This document shows positions 16,524 through 25,249 of a stretch of 64,000 nt of DNA, piece after piece. Position 1 is the stretch's first letter. Every line of letters starts with the position of its first letter. The DNA is taken from positions 62,001-126,000 of the forward strand of contig NZ_FOQM01000008.1 in the NCBI RefSeq assembly GCF_900113735.1. The letters are read 5' to 3'. This DNA is from Bradyrhizobium sp. Gha (GTDB lineage Bacteria; Pseudomonadota; Alphaproteobacteria; Rhizobiales; Xanthobacteraceae). The translations under genes and the position numbers were made by a program. The notes below the pieces were generated by a model, which worked only from the letters and a program-made list of their open reading frames with translations, was not told the origin of the DNA and made no database searches.

Positions 16524-17639
16524 ATGATACCCGCATGCCTCTCCGACGATTTTGTCCTCTGCCCGGAGAGGGAGGATATCTCCGCCGAGTTCACGCGGCT
16601 GCTCACCGCGGCCCAGGAGGGCGGCGCTACCATCGCCGAATGCCTGATGATCGCGCGGCAGCTGAACCGCGGCGACGAACAGTCCTGGCATCGCGAGTGG
16701 AAGAAGCTGGCGCGGGCCAACAGGCATCGTGCCGAAGCGGCGTTTGCCGAAGGCCATATGGTGACCGCGCAACGCAACTGGCTGCGCGCAATGAACTACT
16801 ACAGCGCGGCTGCGATGCCGCTCGATCCCGCCGACGAACGCCGATGGGTCGCGGTGCTTGCGATGCAGGAATGCGCCCGCCGTTTCCTCACGGCGCGCGG
16901 GCCAGCCGGCGAAGTCGCGACGATCCCATGGGTCGAAGGTCATTCGTTGCAGGGCTATTTCCTGCCTGCGCCTGCGACGAACGGCCGCGCTCCGGCCGTG
17001 ATCTGCATCGGCGAGCCCGGACATCGCAAAGAGGAATTCCTGGTCAAGCTTGCGCCGCATGCGCGCGATCGCGGATTCGCGATGCTGGCGCTCGATCTGC
17101 TCGGCGAGGAGCGCGACGACTACGTGGACGTGTTGCTGCAGCGTCGGGACCTCGAGAGCTCGATCGCCAGCGCGATGGATTACCTGGAGCTGCGCAGCGA
17201 CGTCGATTTCGATCGTGTTGCGATCGTGGCCGACGGGTGGGGCTCGTCGTTCGTTGCACGCGCCGTGTTGCAGGAGCCGCGGTTTGCAGCGGCCGTGTGT
17301 GATGGAGGTCTCTGGGATCTGCACGAGCGATCGTTCTTTGCCAGTCGCTTTGCAATGAGGGACCTCAGCATCGTCCCGGTGCCGCATGCGCCGCTGATGG
17401 CTTCGAGCGCCGAATGTCCGGTGCTGATCACGCTGGGCGAGGATGGTTGGCTCGAGGCAGACCGGGCGCGTCAGATCGTGCAGAAATCGCGGCTCGGCAG
17501 TTCGGACGTCGTGCTCAAGGTGTTCACGGCGGCGGAGACCGGCGCGGCGCAGGCCCATGCCGACAACCCGACCCTTGCCAACGAATACATTTTTGACTGG
17601 CTCGAATCGCAATTCGGCGCCACCGGCAGGCGGATCTGA
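16524..17639 (+). CDS. Alpha/beta hydrolase-fold protein lacking the nucleophile serine
   Basis: This 371-residue protein resembles the FrsA/DUF1100-like and 2,6-dihydroxypseudooxynicotine-hydrolase group. It has a helical N-terminal cap domain (about 1-130) and a C-terminal alpha/beta core with FLPAPATNGRAPAVICIGEPG. In the family the nucleophile elbow reads GxSxG. Here the equivalent stretch is VADGWGSSF, with Gly238 in place of the serine, while a C-terminal AQAHADNP retains a His. The protein may be non-hydrolytic or use a shifted Ser. It stands between an SDR gene and a convergent MarR gene. Confidence 0.7.
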   Translation: MIPACLSDDFVLCPEREDISAEFTRLLTAAQEGGATIAECLMIARQLNRGDEQSWHREWKKLARANRHRAEAAFAEGHMVTAQRNWLRAMNYYSAAAMPLDPADERRWVAVLAMQECARRFLTARGPAGEVATIPWVEGHSLQGYFLPAPATNGRAPAVICIGEPGHRKEEFLVKLAPHARDRGFAMLALDLLGEERDDYVDVLLQRRDLESSIASAMDYLELRSDVDFDRVAIVADGWGSSFVARAVLQEPRFAAAVCDGGLWDLHERSFFASRFAMRDLSIVPVPHAPLMASSAECPVLITLGEDGWLEADRARQIVQKSRLGSSDVVLKVFTAAETGAAQAHADNPTLANEYIFDWLESQFGATGRRI

Positions 17640-17672
17640 GCGCAGCGCCGGCGTCCAAAAGGGATTTGCGCC

Positions 17673-18236
17673 TCAAAACTCGAGGGAGATCCTGACGCAG
17701 GCCTTTTCGAGGCGGGTCTTCAGCGTCGCGAGCTTGGCGGTGAATTCCGTCAGCTCGTTCTCATCGAACTCCTGGAAGACGAATTCGCGAATCGTCTTGT
17801 ACTGCTCGTTGAGGCTCGCGATGTGCTTCTGCGTCTTTTCGACCAGCGACAGCCGCACCACGCGCGCGTCGGTCGGCGAGGGGCGGCGGCGCAGCAGGCC
17901 CTTCTTCTCCATGAGCTTGGACTGGGTGGTGACGAAGGACGGGTCGACGTGAAGCAGCTTGGAGACCACGTTGACGGGCACACCGTCGTCCTTGTCGAGG
18001 TCGGAAATCGCCATCAGGATCAGCCATTGCGGTCCGCTGATGCCGAGTGTCCTCGCCCAGTACTGCCGCAGCTCCTCGAGATACATGTTGATCGACGATA
18101 TCTCCCAGGTGAATCGCCTGATGATATCGAGATTGCCCGCGGAGCGGAGGCGCGCCCCTTCTTTCCTCGTCGCTGACACGGCGTCACTCCCGCAAGCTGA
18201 TTGTTCTGGCTGGTGTTCGCTGCAGGCATAGTCCAC
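17673..18236 (-). CDS. MarR family transcriptional regulator
   Basis: This 187-residue protein has a winged helix core: LGISGPQWLILMAIS, the recognition segment VNVVSKLLHVDPSFVTTQSK, then the wing GLLRRRPSPTDARVVRLSLV, a standard MarR pattern. The N-terminal 45 residues are an unstructured extension from a GTG start at 18236. A start nearer MYLEELRQYW would give a more typical length. It is convergent with the hydrolase-fold gene and divergent from the porin gene, so the porin could be a target; that is inference. Confidence 0.75.
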   Translation of the reverse strand: MDYACSEHQPEQSACGSDAVSATRKEGARLRSAGNLDIIRRFTWEISSINMYLEELRQYWARTLGISGPQWLILMAISDLDKDDGVPVNVVSKLLHVDPSFVTTQSKLMEKKGLLRRRPSPTDARVVRLSLVEKTQKHIASLNEQYKTIREFVFQEFDENELTEFTAKLATLKTRLEKACVRISLEF

Positions 18237-18586
18237 GCAACTCTGTCCTGACGCAAGTGCAGAGCAGGGTAATTATGTCACGGAAATTACAAATATGATC
18301 CGGTCAATCTTTTCGCCAAATCCGGTGTTGCGCGATAGACACAGAGTTAGTGAAACTACAAAGCTGATCTAATAAACTATTTTGCTTAATGGAACACTGC
18401 AGGCATATTGATCGGTGACGGTGGGAGTTCTCGATCGTCCCGTTGCAGGTGGTCCGCTCACGTCCCTCGCGTCTCGAGCGGGGGTGTCCGAAAGCGCGAA
18501 GCGGCCGAGCGGATTTGATGAAGAGACGGGGATCTGGGGGGCCTTGCGGTCCGGTCTCCGTAAAATGAGCAACTTGGAGGTTTTAA
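18237..18586. other. Divergent intergenic region between marR-type gene and porin
   Basis: The interval is 350 bases, with an AT-rich core near 18,240-18,400. It must hold the promoters of both genes, but I see no clear consensus promoter or strong palindrome. No gene is apparent in it. Confidence 0.4.
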
Positions 18587-20071
18587 ATGAAACTGGTGAA
18601 GAGCCTTTTGCTCGGCACTGCGGCGGGTCTGATCGCCGTCGGTGGAGCTCAGGCGGCTGATCTTCCGTTGAAGGCCAAGGCCGTCGAATACGTGAAGATC
18701 TGCTCGCTGTATGGTGCGGGTTTCTACTACATCCCTGGCACCGACACCTGCGTCAAGCTGGGTGGCTACGTCCGCGCCGACGCAATTCTCGGCGGCGCCG
18801 GCGACTATGGTTTCAACAACAGCACGAGCAGTACGAACGGCGGGTCGAACAACCGTCTGACCAACTACTACTACAGCCGCGCTCGTTTCGACCTCAACGT
18901 CGATACCCGCACCGCGACCGAATACGGCGTTGTCCGCACCTACGCCGATATGGTTTTCACCTACGATACGTCCAACGTCACCGGCAGCAATCCGTCCGCG
19001 ATCTCGGCCAGTGCGCCTTCGCTCGGTCTCTTCCATGCGTTCATCCAGTTCGCCGGCTTCACTTTCGGCCGCACGGTCTCGATCTTCGATGCCCCATGGC
19101 AGAGCTATCCGGCTGGCGGTCCTGATAGCATTCCTGGCGGCTCCAACCACGTCAACGGCGTCAACCAGGTTGCCTACACGGCTGACTTCGGCCAGGGCAT
19201 CACCGGTTCGCTCGCGTTGCAGGATGAGACGACGGCCTCCAACGGCCAGTCGAACCTCTGGAACGTGTCGTCCGGGACGGCAGCTCAGTTCGTGACGGGC
19301 GTTTATGGTGCGAATGATTGGGGTGGAACGCGCTCCCCCGACATCATCGGTGCAGTCCGTGTCGACCAGGCCTGGGGTCTGGCCCAGATCTCGGTCGCTG
19401 CGCATGATCTCCATACGGCCTACTATGGCTCGACGGAATCCGCCGGTCACCCGGAGGACAAGTGGGGTTGGGCTGTGCAGGGTTCGTTGTCGATCAAGAA
19501 CATCCCGACGGGTGCGGGCGACAACATCAACCTGCAGGCCGTCTACACGGACGGCGCGACTCGTTACAACTTCCAGAGCCTGTTCCCGCAGAGCTTCTTC
19601 ATGTTCGGCGGCAGCGGCTCCGCGTATCAGAGCATCGGATTTGCCGGCCTTGCTGACGGCGTCTTCGGAACGGGTACCGGGATCGACACCGTCAAGACCT
19701 GGGGCCTCCGTGGTGGTTATACCCACAACTGGAGCCCGAACTGGGCGAGCGCCGTCTATGGTGGTTATGCCCAGCTGAAGTATGGCACGACGGGCAAGAG
19801 CCTGATCTGCGCCAACTTCGCGACGATCGCCGTCGCCGGTTCGACCTGTAACCCCGACTTCAACTTCGGCGTCGTCGGTGTCAACACCGTCTGGACTCCG
19901 GTGAAGAACCTGGCGTTCACTGCGGACTTGAGCTGGTCGCGTCTGGACCAGAAGTACTCCGGCGCCATCACTGCTCCGGCGATTGCGACCGCCGCCAAGC
20001 CGGGCGCCGTGTATGAGCTGAAGGATCAGAACTCGGTCACCATGATGCTGCGCGCCCAGCGCAACTTCTGA
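18587..20071 (+). CDS. Outer-membrane porin, Omp2b/alphaproteobacterial type
   Basis: This 494-residue outer-membrane protein has a signal peptide (MKLVKSLLLGTAAGLIAVGG, cleaved after AQA). The family N terminus follows, with ADLPLKAKAVEYVKIC and GTDTCVKLGGYVRADA. Alternating beta-strand segments and a C-terminal aromatic residue (RNF) complete a 16-strand trimeric porin for small hydrophilic solutes. GGAGG precedes the start and a strong terminator follows, so the gene is a single transcription unit. Bradyrhizobium usually encodes several such porins. The upstream divergent MarR gene is a possible regulator. Confidence 0.9.
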   Translation: MKLVKSLLLGTAAGLIAVGGAQAADLPLKAKAVEYVKICSLYGAGFYYIPGTDTCVKLGGYVRADAILGGAGDYGFNNSTSSTNGGSNNRLTNYYYSRARFDLNVDTRTATEYGVVRTYADMVFTYDTSNVTGSNPSAISASAPSLGLFHAFIQFAGFTFGRTVSIFDAPWQSYPAGGPDSIPGGSNHVNGVNQVAYTADFGQGITGSLALQDETTASNGQSNLWNVSSGTAAQFVTGVYGANDWGGTRSPDIIGAVRVDQAWGLAQISVAAHDLHTAYYGSTESAGHPEDKWGWAVQGSLSIKNIPTGAGDNINLQAVYTDGATRYNFQSLFPQSFFMFGGSGSAYQSIGFAGLADGVFGTGTGIDTVKTWGLRGGYTHNWSPNWASAVYGGYAQLKYGTTGKSLICANFATIAVAGSTCNPDFNFGVVGVNTVWTPVKNLAFTADLSWSRLDQKYSGAITAPAIATAAKPGAVYELKDQNSVTMMLRAQRNF

Positions 20072-20100
20072 TCATCGATCGCGATGTCTCGATCAGAGAA

Positions 20101-20128
20101 CCCCGGCGGGTAACCGCCGGGGCTTTTT
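20101..20128 (+). terminator. Porin terminator
   Basis: Perfect 9-bp arms CCCCGGCGG (20101-20109) and CCGCCGGGG (20114-20122), with a GTAA loop and five Ts at 20124-20128, lie 30 bases after the porin stop. Confidence 0.9.
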
Positions 20129-20210
20129 CGTGAAGAAAACTGCTTAGGCTCCGAAATCTCCTGCGCGAGCGACGAAGACGAGCTATGCGATTCGACCGGA
20201 ACCAATCTTA

Positions 20211-20239
20211 TTTACTTACCTGAGTTGCTCAGCTATATA
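20211..20239 (+). promoter_or_regulatory. Candidate sigma-70 promoter for a small RNA
   Basis: TTTACT (20211-20216) and TATATA (20234-20239) are separated by 17 bases and lie downstream of the porin terminator. No coding sequence follows before the next terminator, so the promoter would drive only a short transcript. Confidence 0.4.
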
Positions 20240-20245
20240 GGGCTC

Positions 20246-20325
20246 AGCCGGTTTCGAATACTCACGGCTCTTAGCTTGATGCTAAGCCTCCAGGAACCTC
20301 CGGTAGTGCCCTGCCGGAGGTTTTT
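20246..20325 (+). ncRNA. Candidate small RNA between porin and gcrA
   Basis: Between a promoter-like pair (20211-20239) and a strong intrinsic terminator (20297-20325) lies an 80-base stretch with no open frame. It has an internal hairpin CTTAGC-TTGAT-GCTAAG around 20269-20286. Because the porin transcript already ends at 20128, the second plus-strand terminator implies a separate short plus-strand transcript. I cannot match it to a named sRNA family. Confidence 0.4.
20297..20325 (+). terminator. Intrinsic terminator of the candidate sRNA
   Basis: A 10-bp stem (CCTCCGGTAG with CTGCCGGAGG, one G-T pair) has a TGCC loop and is followed by five Ts at 20321-20325. In reverse it could also stop the gcrA message, but the T-run favours plus-strand use. 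Confidence 0.8.
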
Positions 20326-20351
20326 CGTTGGGGGAGAGGGCAGGGCTCTCT

Positions 20352-20840
20352 TCAGCCGCGCATGACACGTGCCCGGGAATTCGGACGGTAGGCGAGGCGG
20401 CTGTGGCCGGCGCAATACGGCTGGCCCTCGTGCGCGGCATTGCCGCAGAAGCAGAAATCCTCCGCGCCCGGCGTCGAGATTGGCCATCGGCAACTGTACT
20501 CGCCGAGCTCCATCAGCGAGCAGCGATTGGCTTCGTCGATCGGTCCGGTCACCACAGGTGCGTCCGGCTCGCCGTAGATCGTGGCGAGCATTTCGAATTG
20601 CAGGCGCGGCACCGCTTTGGGCGCCCGGGGAGCGTTGCTCCTGTCCCGATTTCCGTCTTGCCGCCTGCGCTCGTCGGCGGTGCGGCCGCGCGTGAGATTG
20701 AGCCGGGACAATTTGCCAATCACGGCATTGCGGCTGACGCCGATGTCGGCGGCGATCTCACGGCAGGACAGGCCGGCCTCGAAATGCTGCTTCAGAAGTT
20801 CAATTCGTTCGGCGGTCCAGGTTGGTGAGAGAACAGGCAT
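20352..20840 (-). CDS. gcrA: GcrA family cell-cycle regulator
   Basis: This 162-residue protein begins MPVLSPTWTAERIELLKQHF, with a helix-turn-helix GLSCREIAADIGVSRNAVIG and KLSRLNL, the N-terminal GcrA DNA-binding domain. A basic linker follows, then a C-terminal CRWPISTPG...FCFCGN...PYCAGH domain that binds sigma-70 region 2 in the family. GcrA activates promoters methylated at GANTC by CcrM in alphaproteobacteria. Bradyrhizobium can carry GcrA paralogues, so this may not be the only copy. The start was set at the ATG at 20840; the frame extends 11 codons further upstream. Confidence 0.85.
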   Translation of the reverse strand: MPVLSPTWTAERIELLKQHFEAGLSCREIAADIGVSRNAVIGKLSRLNLTRGRTADERRRQDGNRDRSNAPRAPKAVPRLQFEMLATIYGEPDAPVVTGPIDEANRCSLMELGEYSCRWPISTPGAEDFCFCGNAAHEGQPYCAGHSRLAYRPNSRARVMRG

Positions 20841-20909
20841 TTGTAACGGTCCCAGGTTGCGACATCTGACCATCAGTCGCTGAGATCGTCCGCTTCACGT
20901 CCGGCGCGT

Positions 20910-21107
20910 TCACGTCCTGCCATTGTCGCGAATCGACAAAAGCCCGTCCTTGATGGCGAGACGGATGCCTTCCTCGATCAGTGTACGTGCGACGCCGGGA
21001 ACGCTGGTGCCGTGGGTGCCCTGTCTCACCAACTTCTCCAGGTAGGTGATGGTCGAGAGCGCCAAGGTTACGGGAATGCGGTCAGTCTCGGCTTTTTCGG
21101 TGGCCAT
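20910..21107 (-). CDS. Small ribbon-helix-helix-like hypothetical protein
   Basis: This 65-residue protein contains RIPVTLALSTITYLEKLVRQG followed by RTLIEEGIRLAIKDGLL, the strand-helix-helix layout of a short RHH or CopG-like regulator. I recall similar short proteins in Bradyrhizobium, usually unnamed. It lies upstream of gcrA in the same direction, 70 bases away. There is no toxin-like partner next to it. Confidence 0.55.
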   Translation of the reverse strand: MATEKAETDRIPVTLALSTITYLEKLVRQGTHGTSVPGVARTLIEEGIRLAIKDGLLSIRDNGRT

Positions 21108-21309
21108 GGCCCGAACGCTAGCCTCTTACTCGGGTACATAAAAGTAACGATTAAGACTCTATTTAGGTTCGGGGGTGGAAGTCAAATCCGGGTTGTGACG
21201 GTGGTTCAGGACATTGGAATCGCTGGGAAAAAGGGACGCAATCGCGCGCGCCGCGCGATGGTCCGTGACGGCGGTGTGGCGTCGGCAGGTCAGGAAGTGC
21301 GAGCCAGGC

Positions 21310-22287
21310 TCAGCCGTGCACGATCGTCTTTTCGATCATGCAATGGATGCCTTTGGAGCCGTTGACGGTCTGGGTCACCCGCAAATCGGCCGCGAGACTG
21401 CACAGCGTATAGGCGTCCTCGCGCGACAGGCCCCTGATCTCGCCGAGCAGCACAATCATGTCGCGCAGCGCCCGCACTGCGCATTGGTCGAGGTCGGGGT
21501 CCATTGCCATGGTCATGTAGTGGGTCGAGGTTTCCGCGCGCGGATAACCGAACCGCAAATCCTTGCGCAGCGTCAGCCGGAAGCGGCCTTGCAGCGCGGT
21601 CTCGATCGCGGTGACGCAGACCTCGCCGTCGCCCTGCACGCCGTGGCCGTCGCCGCAGGAGAACATCGCGCCCGGGACGAACACCGGCAGATACAATTTC
21701 CCGCCGGCGCCGAGCTCCTTGTTGTCGAGATTGCCGCCCATCGCGCGCGGGATCAGCGAGGAGATGCGGCCCCAGGCGCGCGGCGGGGACACGCCCATCA
21801 CGCCGAAAAACGGCTTCAGCCGCAGCTCGAGACCCCAGGGCATGCGGCCGACCATTCGCGACCGGTCCAGCGGGATGTTGAGGATGCGCGTCTCGTGGAA
21901 ATCGTCGGGCAGGGTGCCGGACAAGGGCTTGATGAGATTCCAGCCCCAATCCTGCCGCAGCTGGACGTCGAGAATGTCGACTTCCAGCACGTCGCCGGGT
22001 TCGGCGCCGTCGACCGCGACAGGACCGGTGAGGATGTGGCCGGGGAGCATGCGTTCGTTCCTGGCATGAACCTCGAACATTTCAGGCGGGATGTGAAACT
22101 TGCTGCGATCGGGCAGGACGTCGGGACCGCCGCTGATGGTATCGATGGTCACCTCATCACCACTGGCGACGGTGAGAACGGGCTTGAGTGCGGCTTCAAA
22201 GAAGCCCCAATGGCAGGTTTCGGGGCTCGAATGCAGGTGGTGATGGGTCATTTGCCGCGTCCATCCGGTTTCATCAGAACTCGTCAT
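21310..22287 (-). CDS. Acetamidase/formamidase family protein
   Basis: This 325-residue cytoplasmic amidase has FmdA/AmdA hallmarks: an N-terminal HHLHSSPETCHWGFF, GDVLEVDILDVQ, a central GGNLDNKELGAGGKLYLPV and the conserved GDGHGVQGDGEVC loop. Family members hydrolyse formamide or acetamide to ammonia and the acid. The start is ATG 22287 (MTSSDETG); the frame is open upstream into a palindromic repeat that is not coding. It is divergent from the ydcF-like gene, and the two probably share a control region. Confidence 0.85.
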   Translation of the reverse strand: MTSSDETGWTRQMTHHHLHSSPETCHWGFFEAALKPVLTVASGDEVTIDTISGGPDVLPDRSKFHIPPEMFEVHARNERMLPGHILTGPVAVDGAEPGDVLEVDILDVQLRQDWGWNLIKPLSGTLPDDFHETRILNIPLDRSRMVGRMPWGLELRLKPFFGVMGVSPPRAWGRISSLIPRAMGGNLDNKELGAGGKLYLPVFVPGAMFSCGDGHGVQGDGEVCVTAIETALQGRFRLTLRKDLRFGYPRAETSTHYMTMAMDPDLDQCAVRALRDMIVLLGEIRGLSREDAYTLCSLAADLRVTQTVNGSKGIHCMIEKTIVHG

Positions 22288-22406
22288 GAGAACCTGATAT
22301 GCCCGGGCTTGACCCGGCAATCGATCCTCTTCCAAGAAGATTTCTGAAGACGGGCGGGCCGGTCAAGCCTGCGTGTCATCGGCACGATCATTTCAGCGAG
22401 GCTCCC

Positions 22407-23210
22407 CTGTTCTTCGTTCTGTCCAAGACGCTTGGCGCTGCGGTGCTGCCGATCAATCTTCTGGTCGAGCTCGGGATCATCTCGGTGGTGCTGATGGCAA
22501 CGCGCTTTGCCGGGCTCGGGCGGAAAGTCGCTGCGACCACGCTCGTTCTGCTCGCGCTCGCCGCATTTTCGCCGCTCGGCAATCTCTTGCTCTATCCGCT
22601 GGAATCGCGCTTTCCGCCATGGAATCCGGCGCGCGGTACGCCCGACGGCATCATCGTGCTGGGCGGCTCCGTCGATACCGAGTTGTCGGCGGCGCATCAC
22701 ACGCCGGTGGTCTCACACGGAGCCGATCGCCTGTTCGCGCCGGCCGATCTAGCGCGCCGCTATCCCAATGCACGGATCGTCTTCACCGGAGGCTCTGCGA
22801 ACCTGGTCTCGACCGACGCCAGGGAAGCCGATTATTCCGTGCCGGTCCTGGAAAGCATCGGCATCCCGAAAGAGCGCCTGATCGTGGAACGAGACTCGCG
22901 CAACACCTACGAGAACGCGATCTTCACGAAACGTTTGGTGGCACCGAAGCCGGGCGAACACTGGCTGCTGGTGACGTCCGCCTACCACATGCCACGTTCG
23001 ATGGGCATTTTCCGCAAAGCCGGCTTCGACGTCGAAGCCTATCCCGTCGACTGGCGGATGGGCGGTCGCGACGATCTGTTCTCTTTCACCAATATCGGCG
23101 CGGACGGCCTTGGTCGAACCGATGTGGCTGTGCGCGAGTGGATCGGCCTTCTGGCCTACCGTCTCATGGGACGGACCAGTGAGTTGCTTCCCGGGCCGGC
23201 CAAGGACTAG
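22407..23210 (+). CDS. YdcF/ElyC family (DUF218) membrane protein, likely CTG start
   Basis: This protein of about 267 residues has two N-terminal hydrophobic segments (INLLVELGIISVVLMATRF and TTLVLLALAAFSPLG). A DUF218 domain with DGIIVLGGSVD, RIVFTGGSAN and the conserved ESxxTxEN-like SRNTYENA motif follows. Relatives act in envelope glycan metabolism. Homologues start right at the residue encoded by CTG 22407 (FFVLSK...). GCGAGG lies six bases before it, while the only upstream ATG (22299) falls in a palindromic repeat. I therefore prefer the rare CTG start. Confidence 0.75.
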   Translation: MFFVLSKTLGAAVLPINLLVELGIISVVLMATRFAGLGRKVAATTLVLLALAAFSPLGNLLLYPLESRFPPWNPARGTPDGIIVLGGSVDTELSAAHHTPVVSHGADRLFAPADLARRYPNARIVFTGGSANLVSTDAREADYSVPVLESIGIPKERLIVERDSRNTYENAIFTKRLVAPKPGEHWLLVTSAYHMPRSMGIFRKAGFDVEAYPVDWRMGGRDDLFSFTNIGADGLGRTDVAVREWIGLLAYRLMGRTSELLPGPAKD

Positions 23211-23252
23211 AACAGACCGCAGAAACGCAACGATCCGCGTCGGGAGGAATCC

Positions 23253-24035
23253 ATGCAGCAGCAAGCCGCCGGTACGATCGATCTTGCCGGCCTCGTGGCC
23301 GATCTCAACAGCCTGTTGCGGCTGAAGACGACGGTAACAGGCATGAAGCTGTTCGCGCGCGCCGCCGACATGGAGGCGATCCCGAAGATCCGGCGGCCCA
23401 ATGCGGTCCACACCACCGATCAGATCGTCAGCATGGCCTCGCGGCTCGGCTGGACCGTCGGTATCACCGGTGATGACCTCGTCGGTGCGCAGTGCCGCGC
23501 GGTGATTGGCCTTGGCCCACAGGACGAGAAATGGCTCTCCGGCGAAAACTATGTCGGCGTCTGGCATGGTACGGTGGAGGATGCGCGCAAACGCCAGGAG
23601 GCGCTCGACGTCGTTCCATTCGGGCAATATCAGGCACTCGCGGTCAGTCCGCTGGCGAGCGGCCGGCTCGATCCGCCCGACATCTGCCTCGTCTATGCGA
23701 CGCCCGGGCAGATGATCATCCTGATCAACGGGCTGCAATATACCGGCTACAAGAAGTTCGAATGGGGCGTGGTCGGCGAGACGGCTTGCGCAGATTCCTG
23801 GGGGCGGGCGCTGAAATCAGGCGAGCCCAGCCTGTCCTTGCCATGCTATGCCGAACGGCGCTATGGCGGCGTGCCGGACGAGGAGATGTTGATGGCCTTG
23901 AAGCCTCATCATCTCGCCAAGGCGATCGAGGGTATGAAGGCGCTGGCCAAGAACGGCCTGCGCTATCCGATCCCGCCCTATGGAATTCAAAGCGACGTCC
24001 GCGCCGGCATGGGCGTGAGTTACGCAAAGAAATAA
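23253..24035 (+). CDS. DUF169 domain-containing protein
   Basis: This 260-residue soluble protein of the DUF169 family contains GQYQALAVSPL, PDICLVYATPGQMIILI, CADSWGRALKSGEPSLSLPCYAERRYGG and a C-terminal Ala/Lys-rich end. The central cysteines are conserved in the family, whose biochemical role is unknown to me; split motifs appear near residues 170-200. It starts 42 bases after the ydcF-like gene and ends nine bases before the saccharopine-dehydrogenase-like gene, so the three probably form an operon. Confidence 0.75.
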   Translation: MQQQAAGTIDLAGLVADLNSLLRLKTTVTGMKLFARAADMEAIPKIRRPNAVHTTDQIVSMASRLGWTVGITGDDLVGAQCRAVIGLGPQDEKWLSGENYVGVWHGTVEDARKRQEALDVVPFGQYQALAVSPLASGRLDPPDICLVYATPGQMIILINGLQYTGYKKFEWGVVGETACADSWGRALKSGEPSLSLPCYAERRYGGVPDEEMLMALKPHHLAKAIEGMKALAKNGLRYPIPPYGIQSDVRAGMGVSYAKK

Positions 24036-24044
24036 AGGCCAGTC

Positions 24045-25223
24045 ATGAGCTCCGCGAAGTACGACATCATTGTCTATGGCGCGACCGGTTTCACCGGTCG
24101 GCTCGTCGCCGAATATCTGGCGGCGCATTACAAGGGCGACGTCTCCCTGAAATGGGCGATGGCGGGCCGCAGCCTCGACAAGCTCAAATCCGTGCGCGAC
24201 GGCATCGGTGCGCCCGCGGACACGCCGCTGATCGTGGCGGATGCGTCCGACGCGGCCTCGCTGAAGGCGATGACGGAGCGGACGATGTCCGTCATCACGA
24301 CGGTCGGTCCGTATCAGCTCTACGGCGAGGAACTGCTAGCTGCCTGCGTCGCGACCGGTACGGACTATTTCGATCTGTGCGGTGAGCCGATCTGGATGCG
24401 GCAGATGATCGATAAATACGAGCCGGCCGCGAAGGAGAGCGGCGCGCGCATCGTGTTCTCCTGCGGCTTCGATTCCGTGCCGTTCGAGCTCGGTACGTTC
24501 TTCGTCCAGCAAGAGGCCAGGCGCGCGTTCGGCGCGCCCGCCGCGCGCGTAAAGGGCCGCGTCCGCGACATGCGCGGCACGCTCTCAGGCGGCACCGCTG
24601 CGAGTGCCAAGGCGACCTTTGATGCTGTCGCGAGGGACATCAGCCTCGTCGCAATCCTGAACGATCCGTTCGCGCTGACGCCCGGGTTCACCGGCCCGAA
24701 GCAGCCGAGGGGCAACAAGCCGCTGCTCGAGGAGGACCTGCAATCCTGGGCCGCGCCATTCATGATGGCGCTGATCAACACGCGTAACGTTCATCGCTCC
24801 AACATGCTGATGGGCTTTCCCTACGGCCGGGACTTCGTTTACGACGAGATGGTTCTGACCGGTCCCGGCGAGAAGGGCGAGGCCAACGCCAAGCGCGTGA
24901 TGGCGGCCAATGCCGAGAAGACCGGCCCGAGCGCGCCGAAGCCGGGCGAGGGGCCGTCGAAGGAAGAGCGGGAGAACGGGCTGTTCAATTTGCTCTATGT
25001 CGCAATTGCGCCCGACGGCCGCATGGTCCGTGCCGGCGTCACCGGTGACCGTGATCCCGGCTACGGCTCGACCTCGAAGATGATCTCGGAATGCGCGATC
25101 TGCATGCTGCGCGACACAACGGACGTCGCCGCCGGATTCTGGACGCCCGGTGCAGCCATGCAGCACAAGCTGATCAGACGGCTGCGGGACAATGCCGGGC
25201 TGGCGTTCGAGGTGGAGACGTAG
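24045..25223 (+). CDS. Saccharopine dehydrogenase-like NAD(P)-binding protein
   Basis: This 392-residue protein has an N-terminal Rossmann fold (YDIIVYGATGFTGRLVAEYL). Conserved VGPYQLYGEELLAAC, DYFDLCGE and CGFDSVPFELG blocks are typical of the trans-acting enoyl-reductase-like and saccharopine-dehydrogenase-like family. The C-terminal half carries FGYGS-type glycine motifs near GYGSTSKM. The reaction in bacteria is uncertain; relatives reduce lipid or polyketide enoyl groups. It lies nine bases after the DUF169 gene in the same direction, so it is probably co-translated, and it ends before a palindromic repeat. Confidence 0.8.
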   Translation: MSSAKYDIIVYGATGFTGRLVAEYLAAHYKGDVSLKWAMAGRSLDKLKSVRDGIGAPADTPLIVADASDAASLKAMTERTMSVITTVGPYQLYGEELLAACVATGTDYFDLCGEPIWMRQMIDKYEPAAKESGARIVFSCGFDSVPFELGTFFVQQEARRAFGAPAARVKGRVRDMRGTLSGGTAASAKATFDAVARDISLVAILNDPFALTPGFTGPKQPRGNKPLLEEDLQSWAAPFMMALINTRNVHRSNMLMGFPYGRDFVYDEMVLTGPGEKGEANAKRVMAANAEKTGPSAPKPGEGPSKEERENGLFNLLYVAIAPDGRMVRAGVTGDRDPGYGSTSKMISECAICMLRDTTDVAAGFWTPGAAMQHKLIRRLRDNAGLAFEVET

Positions 25224-25249
25224 AACCGTCTTGCACGCCACAACCACGC

